This document shows positions 9,540-22,250 of a stretch of DNA of 64,000 bases, one piece after another (within the stretch, counting starts at the first letter, position 1; the number at the start of each line of letters is the position of its first letter). The position numbers and the translations under genes were made by a program. A model generated the notes under the pieces. That model worked only from the letters and a program-made list of their open reading frames with translations, searched no databases and was not told the DNA's origin. Source of the DNA: Rhodocyclus tenuis (GTDB lineage: Bacteria > Pseudomonadota > Gammaproteobacteria > Burkholderiales > Rhodocyclaceae); assembly GCF_014197755.1 (NCBI RefSeq), contig NZ_JACIGE010000016.1, forward strand, positions 1-64,000. Reading direction: 5' to 3'.

Positions 9540-9637
9540 GGAGCGAGGGGGCGAGCGCTGACGGGGTTCCCGCTCCTCGCTCCTGTAGCTGAATCGCTTG
9601 CCGCTTCCCGCTCGCCGGTCTGTTGCGGCAGACCGGC
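9540..9637. terminator. Two hairpins between convergent relA and ppk1
   Basis: The gap holds two inverted repeats. GGAGCGAGG (9540-9548) pairs with CCTCGCTCC (9575-9583). A compact nine-base stem, GCCGGTCTG (9614-9622) with CAGACCGGC (9629-9637), encloses a six-base loop. Neither is followed by a T run, so intrinsic termination is uncertain. The position between convergent genes suggests a two-way transcription end. Confidence 0.5.
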
Positions 9638-9654
9638 GCTCCGATCTGCCGCGG

Positions 9655-11730
9655 CTAGGGTTGCAGCAGTTCGATCAGTTCGCCCTGCGCCGAGCGCGGC
9701 TTGGCGCGCGAATTGCGCCGCGGGTGGTAGCCGCCGTTGCCGTCCATTTCCCACGCCTGCTGGTTGTCGGCAAGGTAAGTCTGCAGCCCCTCGAAGATGA
9801 CGCGGCGTTTCAGCTTGCGGTCGAGGATAGGGAAGGCGAGTTCGATGCGGCGGAAGAAGTTGCGGTCCATCCAGTCGGCCGAAGACAGATAGACCTGCTC
9901 TTCGCCGCCGGCGTGAAAGTAGAAGACGCGGTGGTGCTCGAGAAAACGGCCGATGATCGAGCGCACGCGGATGTTCTCTGACAGCCCGGCAACGCCGGGA
10001 CGCAGTGCGCAGACACCACGCACGATCAGGTCGATCCTGACACCGGCCTGCGAGGCTTCATAGAGCGCGGCGATCGTTTCCGGCTCGAGCAGCGAGTTCA
10101 TCTTGGCGATGATGCGCGCGCGCTGGCCGGCGCGCGCGGCGATCGTTTCGGCGCGGATGGCGGCAATGATGTTCGACTGCAGCGTGAACGGCGCTTGCCA
10201 CAGGTGGTGCAGCGTCTGCGCGCGGCCAAGGCCGGTCAGCTGCTTGAACACCTCGTTGACGTCGCCGCCGATCTCCTCGTTGCAGGTCAGCAGGCCGAAG
10301 TCGGTGTACATGCGCGCCGTGCGCGGATGGTAGTTGCCGGTGCCGAGGTGGATGTAGCGGCGCAGCGTGCTGCCTTGCTCGGTTTCCTCGCGACGGACGA
10401 CCATCAGCATCTTGGCGTGTGTCTTGTAGCCGACGACGCCGTAGACGACGTGCGCGCCGACTTCTTCCAGTTTGGTCGCCCAGCCGATGTTCGCTTCCTC
10501 GTCGAAGCGCGCCATCAGTTCGACGACGACGGTCACTTCCTTGCCGTTCTGCGCAGCGCGCAGCAGCGACTGCATCAGTACCGAGTCGGTGCCGGTGCGA
10601 TAGACGGTCATCTTGATGGCGACGACGCGCGGGTCGTCGGCCGCCTGGTCGAGCAGGTTGATCACCGGCGTGAAGCTCTGGTACGGGTGGTGCAGCAGGA
10701 TGTCGCCAGCGCGCATGCTGTCGAAGATGCTGTGCGTTTTCTGCAGCACCTTCGGCTTGCCGGGGTGGAAAGTGGAGAACTTCAGGTCGTCGCGCGGCAC
10801 CCAGTCGGGAACCTGCATCAGGCGGACCAGATTGACCGGGCCGGCAACGCGGTAGAGGTCGCTCGCGGAGAGATTGAACTGGCCGAGCAGGAACTCGGTC
10901 ATCGCCGGCGAGCAGTTGTCGGCCACCTCGAGGCGGACGGCATCGCCGAAGTGGCGCTGCGGCAGTTCGCCCTGGATCTTGGTGCGCAGGTTCTTCACCT
11001 CTTCTTCATCGACGAAGAGGTCGCTGTTGCGCGTGACGCGGAACTGGTAGCAGCCGAGAACGTTCATGCCGGCGAACAGTTCGCCGACGAAGTCGTGCAG
11101 CACTGACGAGAGGAAGACGAAGGCGTATTCGCAGTCGCACAGCTCGCGCGGCAGGCGGATGACGCGTGGCAGCACGCGCGGCGCCTGCACGATCGCCGCG
11201 TCCGAACTGCGGCCGAAGGCGTCCTTGCCTTCGAGTTCGATGGCGAAATTGAGGCTCTTGTTGAGCACGCGCGGGAAGGGGTGCGAGGGGTCAAGCCCGA
11301 TCGGCGTCAATACCGGCATCACCTCACGGAAGAAGAAGCCGCGGATCCACTCGCGTTGCGCATCGGTCCAGTTCGAGCGGCGCAGGAAGCGGATGCCCTC
11401 GGCGTCAAGGCCGGGCAGGATCTCGTTGTTGAACAGCGCGTATTGCGCGTCGATCAATGCCCGCGCTTCGTCGCTGACGCGCCGGAAGACTTCCTGCGCG
11501 CTCAAGCCGTCGGTGGTGATCGCCAGCGAGCCGAGCTTGAGCTGCTCTTTCAGGCCGGCGACGCGGATTTCAAAGAATTCGTCGAGATTGCTGCTGACGA
11601 TGCACAGAAAGCGCAAGCGTTCGAGCAAGGGGTGCCGCGGATTCTGCGCTTGCGCCAGCACCCGCCGGTTGAACGCGAGCAGACCCAGCTCGCGGTTGAG
11701 ATAGTTCTCCGGAGGGAAGTGCTGTGTCAT
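9655..11730 (-). CDS. ppk: Polyphosphate kinase 1
   Basis: A 691-residue PPK1, which polymerises the gamma phosphate of ATP into polyphosphate at the membrane. The N domain (NYLNRELGLLAFNRRVLAQA), the two phospholipase-D-like catalytic domains with the phosphorylated His in GYKTHAKM, and HLGTGNYHPRTARMYTD are all present. An ATG ten codons upstream (11760) is possible; 11730 matches family starts better. Polyphosphate and (p)ppGpp are metabolically linked in other bacteria, so convergence with relA is suggestive, but no shared regulation is visible. PPK1 alone does not prove a polyphosphate-accumulating lifestyle. Confidence 0.95.
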   Translation of the reverse strand: MTQHFPPENYLNRELGLLAFNRRVLAQAQNPRHPLLERLRFLCIVSSNLDEFFEIRVAGLKEQLKLGSLAITTDGLSAQEVFRRVSDEARALIDAQYALFNNEILPGLDAEGIRFLRRSNWTDAQREWIRGFFFREVMPVLTPIGLDPSHPFPRVLNKSLNFAIELEGKDAFGRSSDAAIVQAPRVLPRVIRLPRELCDCEYAFVFLSSVLHDFVGELFAGMNVLGCYQFRVTRNSDLFVDEEEVKNLRTKIQGELPQRHFGDAVRLEVADNCSPAMTEFLLGQFNLSASDLYRVAGPVNLVRLMQVPDWVPRDDLKFSTFHPGKPKVLQKTHSIFDSMRAGDILLHHPYQSFTPVINLLDQAADDPRVVAIKMTVYRTGTDSVLMQSLLRAAQNGKEVTVVVELMARFDEEANIGWATKLEEVGAHVVYGVVGYKTHAKMLMVVRREETEQGSTLRRYIHLGTGNYHPRTARMYTDFGLLTCNEEIGGDVNEVFKQLTGLGRAQTLHHLWQAPFTLQSNIIAAIRAETIAARAGQRARIIAKMNSLLEPETIAALYEASQAGVRIDLIVRGVCALRPGVAGLSENIRVRSIIGRFLEHHRVFYFHAGGEEQVYLSSADWMDRNFFRRIELAFPILDRKLKRRVIFEGLQTYLADNQQAWEMDGNGGYHPRRNSRAKPRSAQGELIELLQP

Positions 11731-11927
11731 GTGGCGTTCGGCAAGAGTGTGCGGAGGCATGGAAGGATTGGATCAGTATATGCCGCAAAGGGCAACGAGC
11801 CATTATGTTGCGAACATGTTACGGCAATGTTTCAGCGACGCTGCCGGCAGGATTGCGCTGGTCGCCAGCCCGCGAGCGCGGGCCGTGCCTTGGCCGGTCG
11901 CCGGGCGATGGCCGGAGGTGGTCGGCA

Positions 11928-11936
11928 TGGTAGAAT
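11928..11936 (+). promoter_or_regulatory. Candidate extended -10 promoter for gyrA
   Basis: TGGTAGAAT matches an extended -10 element (TGn plus TAGAAT) 58 bases before the gyrA ATG. No good -35 lies at 16-18 bases, as is common for extended -10 promoters. The same nine bases occur before typA. Confidence 0.45.
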
Positions 11937-11994
11937 TCCGCCCTTTAGCGAGCTCTGCGGCATTCGCCCAGGCCCAGCTGTTACCGGATAGAAG

Positions 11995-14604
<2,610 letters not shown>

Positions 14605-14610
14605 AAGACG

Positions 14611-15705
14611 ATGTCACGCGTATGGAACTTCAGTGCCGGCCCGGCGGTGTTGCCGCTGCCGGTGCTTGAGCAGATCCGCGAGGAGCTGACCGACTGGCAA
14701 GGCGCCGGCATGGGCGTGATGGAAATGAGCCATCGCGGCAAGGCCTTTACCGGCATCATCGAGGCCGCCGAGGCCGACCTGCGCAGCTTGCTCGGCGTCC
14801 CCGGCAACTATCGCGTGCTTTTCCTGCAGGGCGGCGCGACGCAGCAGTTTGCGCAGATCCCGTTGAATCTGCTCGGAACAGGAGGAGATGGCTCGGCCGA
14901 CTACATCGTCACCGGTTCATGGTCGAAGAAGGCCTTCGGCGAGGCTGCGCGTTTCGGTCGTGTGCGTTGCGCCGCCTCGACCGAAGCGGACAGGTTTACC
15001 CGCCTGCCGACGGCGGCGGAATACGCTTTCGACCCGGCTGCCGCCTACGTGCATCTTTGCACCAACGAAACGATTCACGGCGTCGAGTTTCCGGCGGAAG
15101 TGACCATGGCGACGCCGGCGCCGCTGGTCGCCGACATGAGCTCGCATCTGCTGTCGCGCCCTTTTGACGTCAGCCGTTTCGGCCTGATCTACGGTGGCGC
15201 GCAGAAGAACGTCGGCCCGGCCGGGCTGACGCTGGTGATCGTTCGCGACGACCTGCTCGGCAAGGCCGCCGCACACATCCCCTCGGTGATGGATTACGCG
15301 GTGATGGCGGCCAACGGCTCGATGCTGAATACGCCGCCGACTTTCGCCATCTACGCCGCCGGTCTGGTCTTCAAGTGGCTGCAGGCGCAGGGAGGCCTCG
15401 CCGGCATTGCCGGGGTCAACGCGCAGAAGGCCGCGTTGCTCTACGCCTGCATCGACGGCAGCGGCGGTTTCTACCGCAACAACATCGCTGCCGACTGCCG
15501 CTCGCGCATGAATGTGCCGTTTACCCTGAGTGATCCGGCGCTTGATGCGGCTTTCCTTGCCGACAGCCAGGCGGCCGGTCTGATCGGCCTGAAGGGACAC
15601 AAGTCCTTCGGCGGCATGCGCGCGTCGATCTACAACGCACTGCCGCTCGACGGCGTGCGTGTGCTGGTCGACTTCATGAACGATTTCGCCAAGCGGCACG
15701 GGTGA
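14611..15705 (+). CDS. serC: Phosphoserine aminotransferase
   Basis: A 364-residue class V aminotransferase that converts 3-phosphohydroxypyruvate to phosphoserine and also acts in pyridoxine synthesis. It opens with the typical MSRVWNFSAGPAVLP. The PLP lysine is in IYGGAQKNVGPAG, and HKSFGGMRASIYNA is the family C-terminal signature. A GGGAG ribosome site lies inside the gyrA stop region, so translation probably follows gyrA closely. Its place beside pheA and tyrA is the normal betaproteobacterial arrangement. Confidence 0.96.
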   Translation: MSRVWNFSAGPAVLPLPVLEQIREELTDWQGAGMGVMEMSHRGKAFTGIIEAAEADLRSLLGVPGNYRVLFLQGGATQQFAQIPLNLLGTGGDGSADYIVTGSWSKKAFGEAARFGRVRCAASTEADRFTRLPTAAEYAFDPAAAYVHLCTNETIHGVEFPAEVTMATPAPLVADMSSHLLSRPFDVSRFGLIYGGAQKNVGPAGLTLVIVRDDLLGKAAAHIPSVMDYAVMAANGSMLNTPPTFAIYAAGLVFKWLQAQGGLAGIAGVNAQKAALLYACIDGSGGFYRNNIAADCRSRMNVPFTLSDPALDAAFLADSQAAGLIGLKGHKSFGGMRASIYNALPLDGVRVLVDFMNDFAKRHG

Positions 15706-15712
15706 GCGAGCG

Positions 15713-16804
15713 ATGAGCGAAGAGTTGCGCAAGGCGATCGGCGGCGTCCGCGACGAAATCGACGCGATTGACAACGAGCTGCTGGCGCTCCTCAACCGGC
15801 GCGCCAGTTGCGCGCAGCGCATCGGCGAAATCAAGGCGCAGCATGGCGAGGCCGGCTTCGTCTATCGTCCCGAACGCGAGGCGCAGATCCTGCGCCGTCT
15901 GCAGGAACTGAATCCCGGCCCGCTCGGCAACGATAACGTCAGCTGGCTGTTCCGCCAGGTGATGTCGCTCTGCCTGTCGCTCGAACAGCCGCTGTCGGTC
16001 GCCTTTCTCGGTCCGCTCGGCACTTTCTCGGAAAGCGCCGCCGTGCGCCATTTCGGCCACGCCGCGCGACTGTTGCCGCAAGTGTCGATTGACGACGTTT
16101 TCCGCGAAGTCGAGGCCAACCATGCCGACTTTGCCGTCGTGCCGATCGAGAACTCGACCGAGGGCGCCATCGGCCGTACGCTTGACCTGCTGCTGACGAC
16201 GCCGCTGAAAATCTGTGGCGAAGTCGTGCTGCGCATTCATCAGCACCTGCTCTCCAATGCGCCGTCGCTGGGCGAGGTACGCCGCGTCTACTCGCACGCG
16301 CAGTCGCTGGCGCAATGCCACGAATGGCTGAACCGTTCGCTGCCGGGGGCGCAGCGCATTCCCGTCGGCAGCAACGCGCAGGCAGCACAGCAGGCGGCGG
16401 CCGAACCCGACGCCGCCGCCATCGCCGGCGACGCGGCGGCCGAACGCTACGCGCTGCCCAAACTCGCCGCGAGCATCGAGGACGAGCCGAACAACACCAC
16501 CCGATTCGTCGTCCTGGGCCGGCACGAAGCCGGTATTTCGGGGCGCGACAAGACCTCGCTGGTGATGTCGGCACCGAATCGTACCGGCGCGCTCAGCTAC
16601 CTGCTGGCGCCATTCACCGACAGCGGCGTGTCGATGACGCGTCTCGAATCGCGTCCGGCCCGGCACACGCTGTGGGAGTACGTTTTCTTCGTCGATATCG
16701 ATGGTCATCGCGACGAACCGGCGGTGCAGGCAGCGCTTGAGGAGCTTTCCCGGCGCGCTGCCTATCTGAAGACACTCGGTTCCTATCCCGCCGCCGTCTT
16801 CTGA
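15713..16804 (+). CDS. pheA: Bifunctional chorismate mutase / prephenate dehydratase
   Basis: A 363-residue P-protein for phenylalanine synthesis. The AroQ-type chorismate mutase is at about 5-90 (RDEIDAIDNELLALLNRRA), the dehydratase at about 94-270 (FLGPLGTFSESAA; VPIENSTEGAIGRTLDLL), and a C-terminal ACT domain has the feedback motifs GALS and ESRP, which bind phenylalanine. Length and domain order are normal. It starts seven bases after serC. Allosteric inhibition by phenylalanine is expected from the intact ACT motifs. Confidence 0.96.
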   Translation: MSEELRKAIGGVRDEIDAIDNELLALLNRRASCAQRIGEIKAQHGEAGFVYRPEREAQILRRLQELNPGPLGNDNVSWLFRQVMSLCLSLEQPLSVAFLGPLGTFSESAAVRHFGHAARLLPQVSIDDVFREVEANHADFAVVPIENSTEGAIGRTLDLLLTTPLKICGEVVLRIHQHLLSNAPSLGEVRRVYSHAQSLAQCHEWLNRSLPGAQRIPVGSNAQAAQQAAAEPDAAAIAGDAAAERYALPKLAASIEDEPNNTTRFVVLGRHEAGISGRDKTSLVMSAPNRTGALSYLLAPFTDSGVSMTRLESRPARHTLWEYVFFVDIDGHRDEPAVQAALEELSRRAAYLKTLGSYPAAVF

Positions 16805-16981
16805 CGCGGCTGCACCGAAGACGAAATTCATGGCCCTCTGCGAGTCGCCTCCTTCCGATCGCCGCGCTGCCTTGATCCGCCTGCCAGACGCTTTGCGCGG
16901 CCGCTTGGCACGCTCCGCTGTGAGCATCAGGCACCATGGCCGATGCGCCGGCTTCCCTGTCGCATCGCCGAGGGGGCGATC
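16805..16981. other. Intergenic gap where hisC is often found
   Basis: These 177 bases between pheA and tyrA hold no credible gene, although the flanking genes are otherwise tightly packed. In many betaproteobacteria a histidinol-phosphate/aromatic aminotransferase gene (hisC) lies between pheA and tyrA. Nothing recognisable as a remnant of it is visible here. Confidence 0.5.
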
Positions 16982-17959
16982 GTGAGCCAGCCACCCCTTG
17001 TCGCCGCTGCCGCATCGGATTCAGGTTTGAGCGGCGTGCGGCCTTCCTTCGGCAAGGTCCTGGTGTTCGGCGTCGGCCTGATCGGCGGTTCGTTCGCGCT
17101 GGCCTTGAAGGCAGCGGCCGAGGTCGAGGAAATCGTCGGTTTCGGACGCAGCCTCGGTTCGCTGAAAGAGGCGCTGGCGCTCGGCATCATTGATCGCGTC
17201 GGCGCCAACGCCGCGCAGGAGGCGATGGACGCTGACCTGATCCTGATCGCGACGCCGGTCGGTGCCATCGGCGAAGCGCTGGCGCGCATCGCGCCGACGC
17301 TTGGCGCAAATACGGTGGTCACCGATGCCGGCAGTACCAAGAGCGACGTCGTCGCCATCGCGCGCGCGGTGCTCGGCGAGCGCAGCGGCCAGTTCGTTCC
17401 GGCGCATCCGATTGCCGGCGCCGAGAACAGCGGTGCCGCCGCGGCGCGCGCCGAGCTTTACCGCGGACGCAAGGTCGTGATCACGCCGCTCGCTGAAAAC
17501 AGCGCGGCGGCGCTGGCGCGCGTGCGCGCGGCCTGGGCAGCCTGCGGCGCCGATCTGCGCGAACTGACGCCGGCCAGGCACGACGAGGTCTTTGCCGCCG
17601 TCAGCCATCTGCCGCATCTGCTCTCGTTCGCCTTGGTGCATGACCTCGCGCTGCGCGACGAGCACGACACGTTTTTCACCTACGCGGCCAGCGGTTTTCG
17701 CGATTTCACGCGCATTGCCGCCAGTCACCCGGAAATGTGGCGCGACATCTGCCTCGCCAACCGCGCGGCGCTGCTCGGCGAACTCGACCGTTACCGCGCC
17801 GAACTCGACGATTTGCGCGCAGCGCTGCAGGCAGGCGACGGTGATCGTCTGCAGGCGGTCTTCGACGTCGCGCGCAGGGCACGGCGCGCCTGGGCTGAAG
17901 GTGCCGGCGCCGAAGTCGCCGCCAGCACGCCGGCCGCCACCCCGCACATCGCTTCCTAG
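16982..17959 (+). CDS. tyrA: Prephenate/arogenate dehydrogenase
   Basis: A 325-residue NAD(P)-dependent dehydrogenase for tyrosine synthesis. The Rossmann fold is [18 protein letters not shown], the catalytic His region is [12 protein letters not shown], and [12 protein letters not shown] is also conserved. The start is set at GTG 16982 because GAGGGGG lies six bases before it; an ATG at 16943 would add 13 residues without a ribosome site. There is no fused chorismate mutase domain. It precedes aroA-cmk by 11 bases, so the two are probably co-transcribed. Confidence 0.92.
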   Translation: MSQPPLVAAAASDSGLSGVRPSFGKVLVFGVGLIGGSFALALKAAAEVEEIVGFGRSLGSLKEALALGIIDRVGANAAQEAMDADLILIATPVGAIGEALARIAPTLGANTVVTDAGSTKSDVVAIARAVLGERSGQFVPAHPIAGAENSGAAAARAELYRGRKVVITPLAENSAAALARVRAAWAACGADLRELTPARHDEVFAAVSHLPHLLSFALVHDLALRDEHDTFFTYAASGFRDFTRIAASHPEMWRDICLANRAALLGELDRYRAELDDLRAALQAGDGDRLQAVFDVARRARRAWAEGAGAEVAASTPAATPHIAS

Positions 17960-17970
17960 GATTTTTCCTG

Positions 17971-19986
17971 ATGGATTTCATCGATCTTCCGCAATGCATG
18001 GGGGCGAACGGTAGCGTCCGTCTGCCGGGTTCCAAGAGCATTTCCAACCGCGTGCTGCTGCTCGCCGCGCTCGCCGACGGCGAGACCGAGGTGCGCGATC
18101 TGCTCAGCTCCGACGACACCGCGCGCATGCTCGACGCCTTGCGCACGCTCGGCGTCGACATCGGCGAGGTCGAATCCGCAGCGGACGCCGGAATGCCAGC
18201 GGACGGCATCGGCGCAGGCAGCGCTGCCGGCTGTGCTGGCAAGCTGCTGCGCATCCGTGGCGTCGGCGGCAGCTTTCCGGTGCGCGAAGCCGATCTCCAT
18301 CTCGGCAACGCCGGCACCGCTTTCCGCCCGCTGACCGCCGCGCTGGCTTTTGCTGGCGGCAACTACCGCCTGAGCGGAACGCCGCGCATGCACGAACGGC
18401 CGATCGGCGATCTTGTCGATGCGCTGCGTCAGGCCGGTGCCGACATTGAGTATCTCGGCAACGAGGGCTATCCACCGCTGGCCATCCGGCCGGCTAAGAT
18501 TGATGCCAGCCGCACGATCAGCGTCCGTGGCGATGTCTCCAGCCAGTTCCTCAGCGGCCTGCTGATGGCACTGCCGCTGGCCGGCGGCGGCAGCATCGAG
18601 GTGGTCGGCGAACTGATTTCACAGCCGTATATCGACATCACGCTGGCGACGATGCGGCGCTTCGGCGTCGTCCCGCACAGCGAGGGCAAGTCGCGTTTCG
18701 AGGTGCCGGCAGCGACCTACCGCTCGCCCGGTGTCGTTCACGTCGAGGGCGACGCGTCGGCGGCTTCGTATTTCCTGGCGCTCGGTGCGCTGGCCGGCGG
18801 CACGGTGCGCGTCGACGGCGTCGGCAGCGATTCGGTGCAGGGCGACGTGCGTTTCGCCGATGCGCTGGCGCTGATGGGCGCGCGCATCAGCATGGGTGAG
18901 AACTGGATCGAAGCGGCGCCGCCCGCTGCTGGCCGACTGCGCGGCATCACGCTTGATTGCAACCACATCCCCGACGCGGCGATGACGCTGGCGCCACTGG
19001 CGCTCTTCGCCGACGGCCCGACCACGCTGCGCAACATCGGTAGCTGGCGCGTCAAGGAAACCGACCGGCTCACCGCAATGGCGACCGAGCTGCGCAAGCT
19101 TGGCGCCGAGGTCGAGGAGGGCGTCGACTACCTGCAGATCAAGCCAGTTTTGCCTGGCTCACTGCGTCCGGCGACGATCGACACTTACGACGACCACCGC
19201 ATGGCGATGTGCTTCTCGCTGGCGGCCTTCGGTGCACCACTGCGTATCAATGATCCGGGCTGCGTCGCCAAGACCTTCCCCGACTATTTTTTGCACTTTG
19301 CGGCGCTGACGCAGGCGGTGCCGGTAATCGACATCGACGGCCCGTCGGCGTCGGGCAAGGGCACTGTCGCTGCGCGCGTGGCGGCGGCGCTCGGCTGGAA
19401 TTACCTGGATTCCGGCGCGCTCTATCGCCTGACGGCGCTCGCTGCACAACGCGCCGGCGTCGCCTGGAACGACGAGCCACGCGTCGCCGCCGTTGCTGCC
19501 GGACTGGACGTGGTTTTCGGTGTTGACTCGATCCTGCTCGCCGGCGAAGAGGTCGGCGAAGCGATCCGCAGCGAGGAAATATCGTCGGGCGCCTCGCAGG
19601 TCGCTGCTTTGCCGGCGGTGCGCACCGCCTTGCTCTTCCGCCAGCGTGCTTTCCGGCGGGCGCCCGGCTTGGTCGCCGATGGCCGCGACATGGCGTCGGT
19701 CGTCTTTACCGATGCCGTCAGCAAGGTCTTTCTCACGGCAAGCGTCGAGGCACGCGCCGAAAGGCGCTATAAGCAGTTGATCAGCAAAGGAATCGCTGCT
19801 AAACTCCAGCCTCTTTTGCAGGAGATGCGTGAACGTGACGAACGCGACCGTGGTCGCAGCGTCGCGCCGCTTCTGCAAAGCGCGGATGCCCGTCTGCTTG
19901 ACACTACCGAACTCTCCATCGAGGCGGCGGTGGCGCAGGTGCTGGCGTGGGCGCGTCCCCTACTGCCGGCACAGACCTGTCGATAG
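17971..19986 (+). CDS. aroA-cmk: Fused EPSP synthase / cytidylate kinase
   Basis: One 671-codon frame encodes two enzymes. Residues 1 to about 447 are 3-phosphoshikimate 1-carboxyvinyltransferase ([58 protein letters not shown]). From about 450 the frame continues into CMP kinase ([19 protein letters not shown] with the P-loop, [24 protein letters not shown]). The join is [17 protein letters not shown], with almost no linker and no stop or start between the parts. The usual state is two adjacent or overlapping genes, aroA and cmk. Both active sites look intact. Aromatic synthesis and pyrimidine nucleotide supply would be made 1:1. Confidence 0.93.
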   Translation: MDFIDLPQCMGANGSVRLPGSKSISNRVLLLAALADGETEVRDLLSSDDTARMLDALRTLGVDIGEVESAADAGMPADGIGAGSAAGCAGKLLRIRGVGGSFPVREADLHLGNAGTAFRPLTAALAFAGGNYRLSGTPRMHERPIGDLVDALRQAGADIEYLGNEGYPPLAIRPAKIDASRTISVRGDVSSQFLSGLLMALPLAGGGSIEVVGELISQPYIDITLATMRRFGVVPHSEGKSRFEVPAATYRSPGVVHVEGDASAASYFLALGALAGGTVRVDGVGSDSVQGDVRFADALALMGARISMGENWIEAAPPAAGRLRGITLDCNHIPDAAMTLAPLALFADGPTTLRNIGSWRVKETDRLTAMATELRKLGAEVEEGVDYLQIKPVLPGSLRPATIDTYDDHRMAMCFSLAAFGAPLRINDPGCVAKTFPDYFLHFAALTQAVPVIDIDGPSASGKGTVAARVAAALGWNYLDSGALYRLTALAAQRAGVAWNDEPRVAAVAAGLDVVFGVDSILLAGEEVGEAIRSEEISSGASQVAALPAVRTALLFRQRAFRRAPGLVADGRDMASVVFTDAVSKVFLTASVEARAERRYKQLISKGIAAKLQPLLQEMRERDERDRGRSVAPLLQSADARLLDTTELSIEAAVAQVLAWARPLLPAQTCR

Positions 19987-20200
19987 CAAGGAACGCGTTC
20001 CGGAGCAGCTCCGCGGCAACACCGGACGGCTTGCGCCTGTCGTCCGTTCAGGTGTCGTCCGTCTGACGCGCCGTGCTGTCGGAATCCCGCTGTTTGCGGG
20101 GTTTTGATCGTCCGGCGCCCGTCTTTTCGAGCTTGCCGACGAAGACGGTCGATCGTGTTCAATCCAACCCGCCAACGTGCGGTCAGGTCCCTCAATCCAA
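19987..20200 (+). promoter_or_regulatory. rpsA leader with palindromes and a terminator-like hairpin
   Basis: This 214-base gap contains the perfect palindrome GGAACGCGTTCC (19990-20001), a second inverted repeat CGGAGCAGCTCCG (20001-20013), and a GC stem CCCGC/GCGGG followed by GTTTT (20086-20105) that could end or attenuate transcription from aroA-cmk. No strong ribosome site precedes rpsA. In E. coli S1 represses its own mRNA through a structured leader lacking a normal Shine-Dalgarno sequence; a similar role here is inference. Confidence 0.45.
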
Positions 20201-21898
20201 ATGTCTGCCAATCCCATCATGCAAGAAAGCTTTGCCGCGCTTTTCGAAGAAAGCCTCACCCGCCAGGAAATGCGCCAGGGCGAAGTCATTACCGCCGAAG
20301 TCGTCCGTGTTGACCAGAACTTTGTCGTGGTCAATGCCGGTCTGAAGTCGGAAAGCTACATCGATGTCGAAGAATTCCTGAACGATCAGGGCGAACTCGA
20401 AGTTGCCGCTGGCGATTTCGTCCAGGTCGCCATTGAGCAGCTCGAAAACGGCTTTGGCGAAACGCGCCTGTCGCGCGATCGCGCCAAGCGTGTCGCTGCT
20501 TGGAATGCCCTTGAGCAGGCATTGAACGATGGTTCGCTGGTTACCGGCGCCATCACCGGCAAGGTCAAGGGCGGTCTCACCGTCATGACGCACGGCGTAC
20601 GCGCCTTCCTGCCCGGTTCGCTGGTCGACATGCGTCCGGTCAAGGACACCACGCCGTACGAAGGCAAGACCTTCGAATTCAAGGTTATCAAGCTCGACCG
20701 CAAGCGTAACAACGTGGTCGTTTCCCGCCGTGCCGTTCTCGAAGCGAGCGTCGGTGAAGAGCGCGAAGCGCTGCTGGCCAACCTCAAGGAAGGCAGCATC
20801 GTCAAGGGTATCGTCAAGAACATCACCGACTACGGCGCGTTCGTCGACCTCGGAGGCATCGATGGTCTGCTGCACATCACCGATCTGGCCTGGCGTCGTG
20901 TTCGTCACCCGTCCGAAGTTCTGGCCGTCGGCGACGAAGTGCAAGCCAAGATTCTCAAGTTCGACCAAGAGAAGAACCGCGTTTCGCTCGGCTTGAAGCA
21001 GCTCGGCGAAGATCCGTGGGTCGGCATCTCGCGTCGTTACCCGCAAGGCACGCGTCTGTTCGGCAAGGTCACCAATCTGACCGACTACGGCGCGTTCGTC
21101 GAAATCGAGCAGGGCATCGAAGGTCTGGTGCACGTCTCGGAAATGGACTGGACCAACAAGAACGTCCATCCGTCGAAGGTCGTCCAGCTCGGCGACGAAG
21201 TCGAAGTGATGATCCTCGAAATCGACGAAGACCGTCGCCGTATCTCGCTCGGCATGAAGCAGTGCGCGGCGAATCCGTGGGACGACTTCTCGATGAACCA
21301 CAAGAAGGGCGACAAGGTTCGCGGCGCGATCAAGTCGATCACCGACTTCGGCGTGTTCATCGGCCTGCCCGGCGGCATCGACGGTCTGGTGCACCTGTCC
21401 GACCTGTCGTGGTCTATCCCTGGCGAAGAAGCGATCCGCAACTTCAAGAAGGGTGACGAAGTCGAGGCCGTCGTTCTGGCGATCGACACCGACAAGGAAC
21501 GCATCTCGCTGGGCATCAAGCAGCTCGAAGGCGATCCCTACACCAACTTCATCGCCACCCACGAGAAGAACACCATCGTTCGCGGCACGATCAAGTCGAT
21601 CGACGCGCGCGGTGCCGTGATCAACCTCGACGGCGACATGGACGGCTACCTGCGTGCGTCCGAAGCCTCGCGCGACCGTATCGACGACCTGCGTACGCTG
21701 TACAAGGAAGGCGATACGATCGAGGCGATGATCATCAACGTTGATCGCAAGTCGCGTTCGATCAATCTGTCGATCAAGGCCAAGGATCAGGCTGAACAGC
21801 ACGAAGCGCTGCAGAAGTTCGCTTCGGACAGCAACCTGAACTCGGGCACGACGAATCTCGGCGCGCTGCTCAAGGCCAAGCTGAACAACCCGCAATAA
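20201..21898 (+). CDS. rpsA: 30S ribosomal protein S1
   Basis: A 565-residue S1 with six S1/OB repeats, recognisable from recurring segments such as [33 protein letters not shown] and [19 protein letters not shown]1 brings mRNAs lacking strong ribosome sites to the 30S subunit. The start is ATG 20201 ([17 protein letters not shown]); ATG 20219 is close behind. GTG 20177 would add eight unlikely residues. Its codon use looks typical of a highly expressed gene. ihfB follows after ten bases. Confidence 0.97.
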   Translation: MSANPIMQESFAALFEESLTRQEMRQGEVITAEVVRVDQNFVVVNAGLKSESYIDVEEFLNDQGELEVAAGDFVQVAIEQLENGFGETRLSRDRAKRVAAWNALEQALNDGSLVTGAITGKVKGGLTVMTHGVRAFLPGSLVDMRPVKDTTPYEGKTFEFKVIKLDRKRNNVVVSRRAVLEASVGEEREALLANLKEGSIVKGIVKNITDYGAFVDLGGIDGLLHITDLAWRRVRHPSEVLAVGDEVQAKILKFDQEKNRVSLGLKQLGEDPWVGISRRYPQGTRLFGKVTNLTDYGAFVEIEQGIEGLVHVSEMDWTNKNVHPSKVVQLGDEVEVMILEIDEDRRRISLGMKQCAANPWDDFSMNHKKGDKVRGAIKSITDFGVFIGLPGGIDGLVHLSDLSWSIPGEEAIRNFKKGDEVEAVVLAIDTDKERISLGIKQLEGDPYTNFIATHEKNTIVRGTIKSIDARGAVINLDGDMDGYLRASEASRDRIDDLRTLYKEGDTIEAMIINVDRKSRSINLSIKAKDQAEQHEALQKFASDSNLNSGTTNLGALLKAKLNNPQ

Positions 21899-21908
21899 GG
21901 CGATCAGC

Positions 21909-22193
21909 ATGACCAAATCCGAGCTGATCGCGCGGCTGGCTGAGCGCTTTCCTCAGCTGGTGGCGAAGGATGCTGATTTCGCGGTCAAGATGATTCTTGA
22001 TGCGATGTCCGAGGCTCTGGCCAACGGTGATCGCATCGAGATCCGCGGATTCGGCAGCTTCGCGTTGAACTACCGGCCGCCACGTGTCGGCCGCAACCCG
22101 AAGTCCGGCGACAAGGTGAGCGTTCCCGAAAAATGGGTGCCTCACTTCAAGGCCGGCAAGGAGTTGCGCGAGCGCGTCGACAGCGCGCTCTAA
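21909..22193 (+). CDS. ihfB: Integration host factor subunit beta
   Basis: A 94-residue member of the HU/IHF DNA-bending family. IHF-beta is indicated by [17 protein letters not shown], the position after rpsA (as in E. coli and most proteobacteria), and the arm segment with [12 protein letters not shown], whose Pro intercalates between base pairs. It works as a heterodimer with IHF-alpha, whose gene is not in the window. A strong terminator follows. Confidence 0.95.
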   Translation: MTKSELIARLAERFPQLVAKDADFAVKMILDAMSEALANGDRIEIRGFGSFALNYRPPRVGRNPKSGDKVSVPEKWVPHFKAGKELRERVDSAL

Positions 22194-22217
22194 GGGTTCC
22201 AGCTGTGGTAGATTCAG

Positions 22218-22249
22218 GGGCGGTGACGTGAGTCACCGCCCTTTTTTTT
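22218..22249 (+). terminator. Strong intrinsic terminator after ihfB
   Basis: A perfect ten-base stem GGGCGGTGAC / GTCACCGCCC with a GTGA loop is followed by eight T residues. It ends one base before the ATG of the next gene. A promoter-like TGGTAGATT sits just before the stem (about 22206-22214). Confidence 0.92.
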
Positions 22250-22250
22250 C

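Noticed and set aside
10195-11106. Long open frame antisense to ppk1 (303 codons)
   Set aside because: It mirrors the third-position GC bias of ppk1 and has no recognisable motif or ribosome site; many such shadows occur in this GC-rich DNA.
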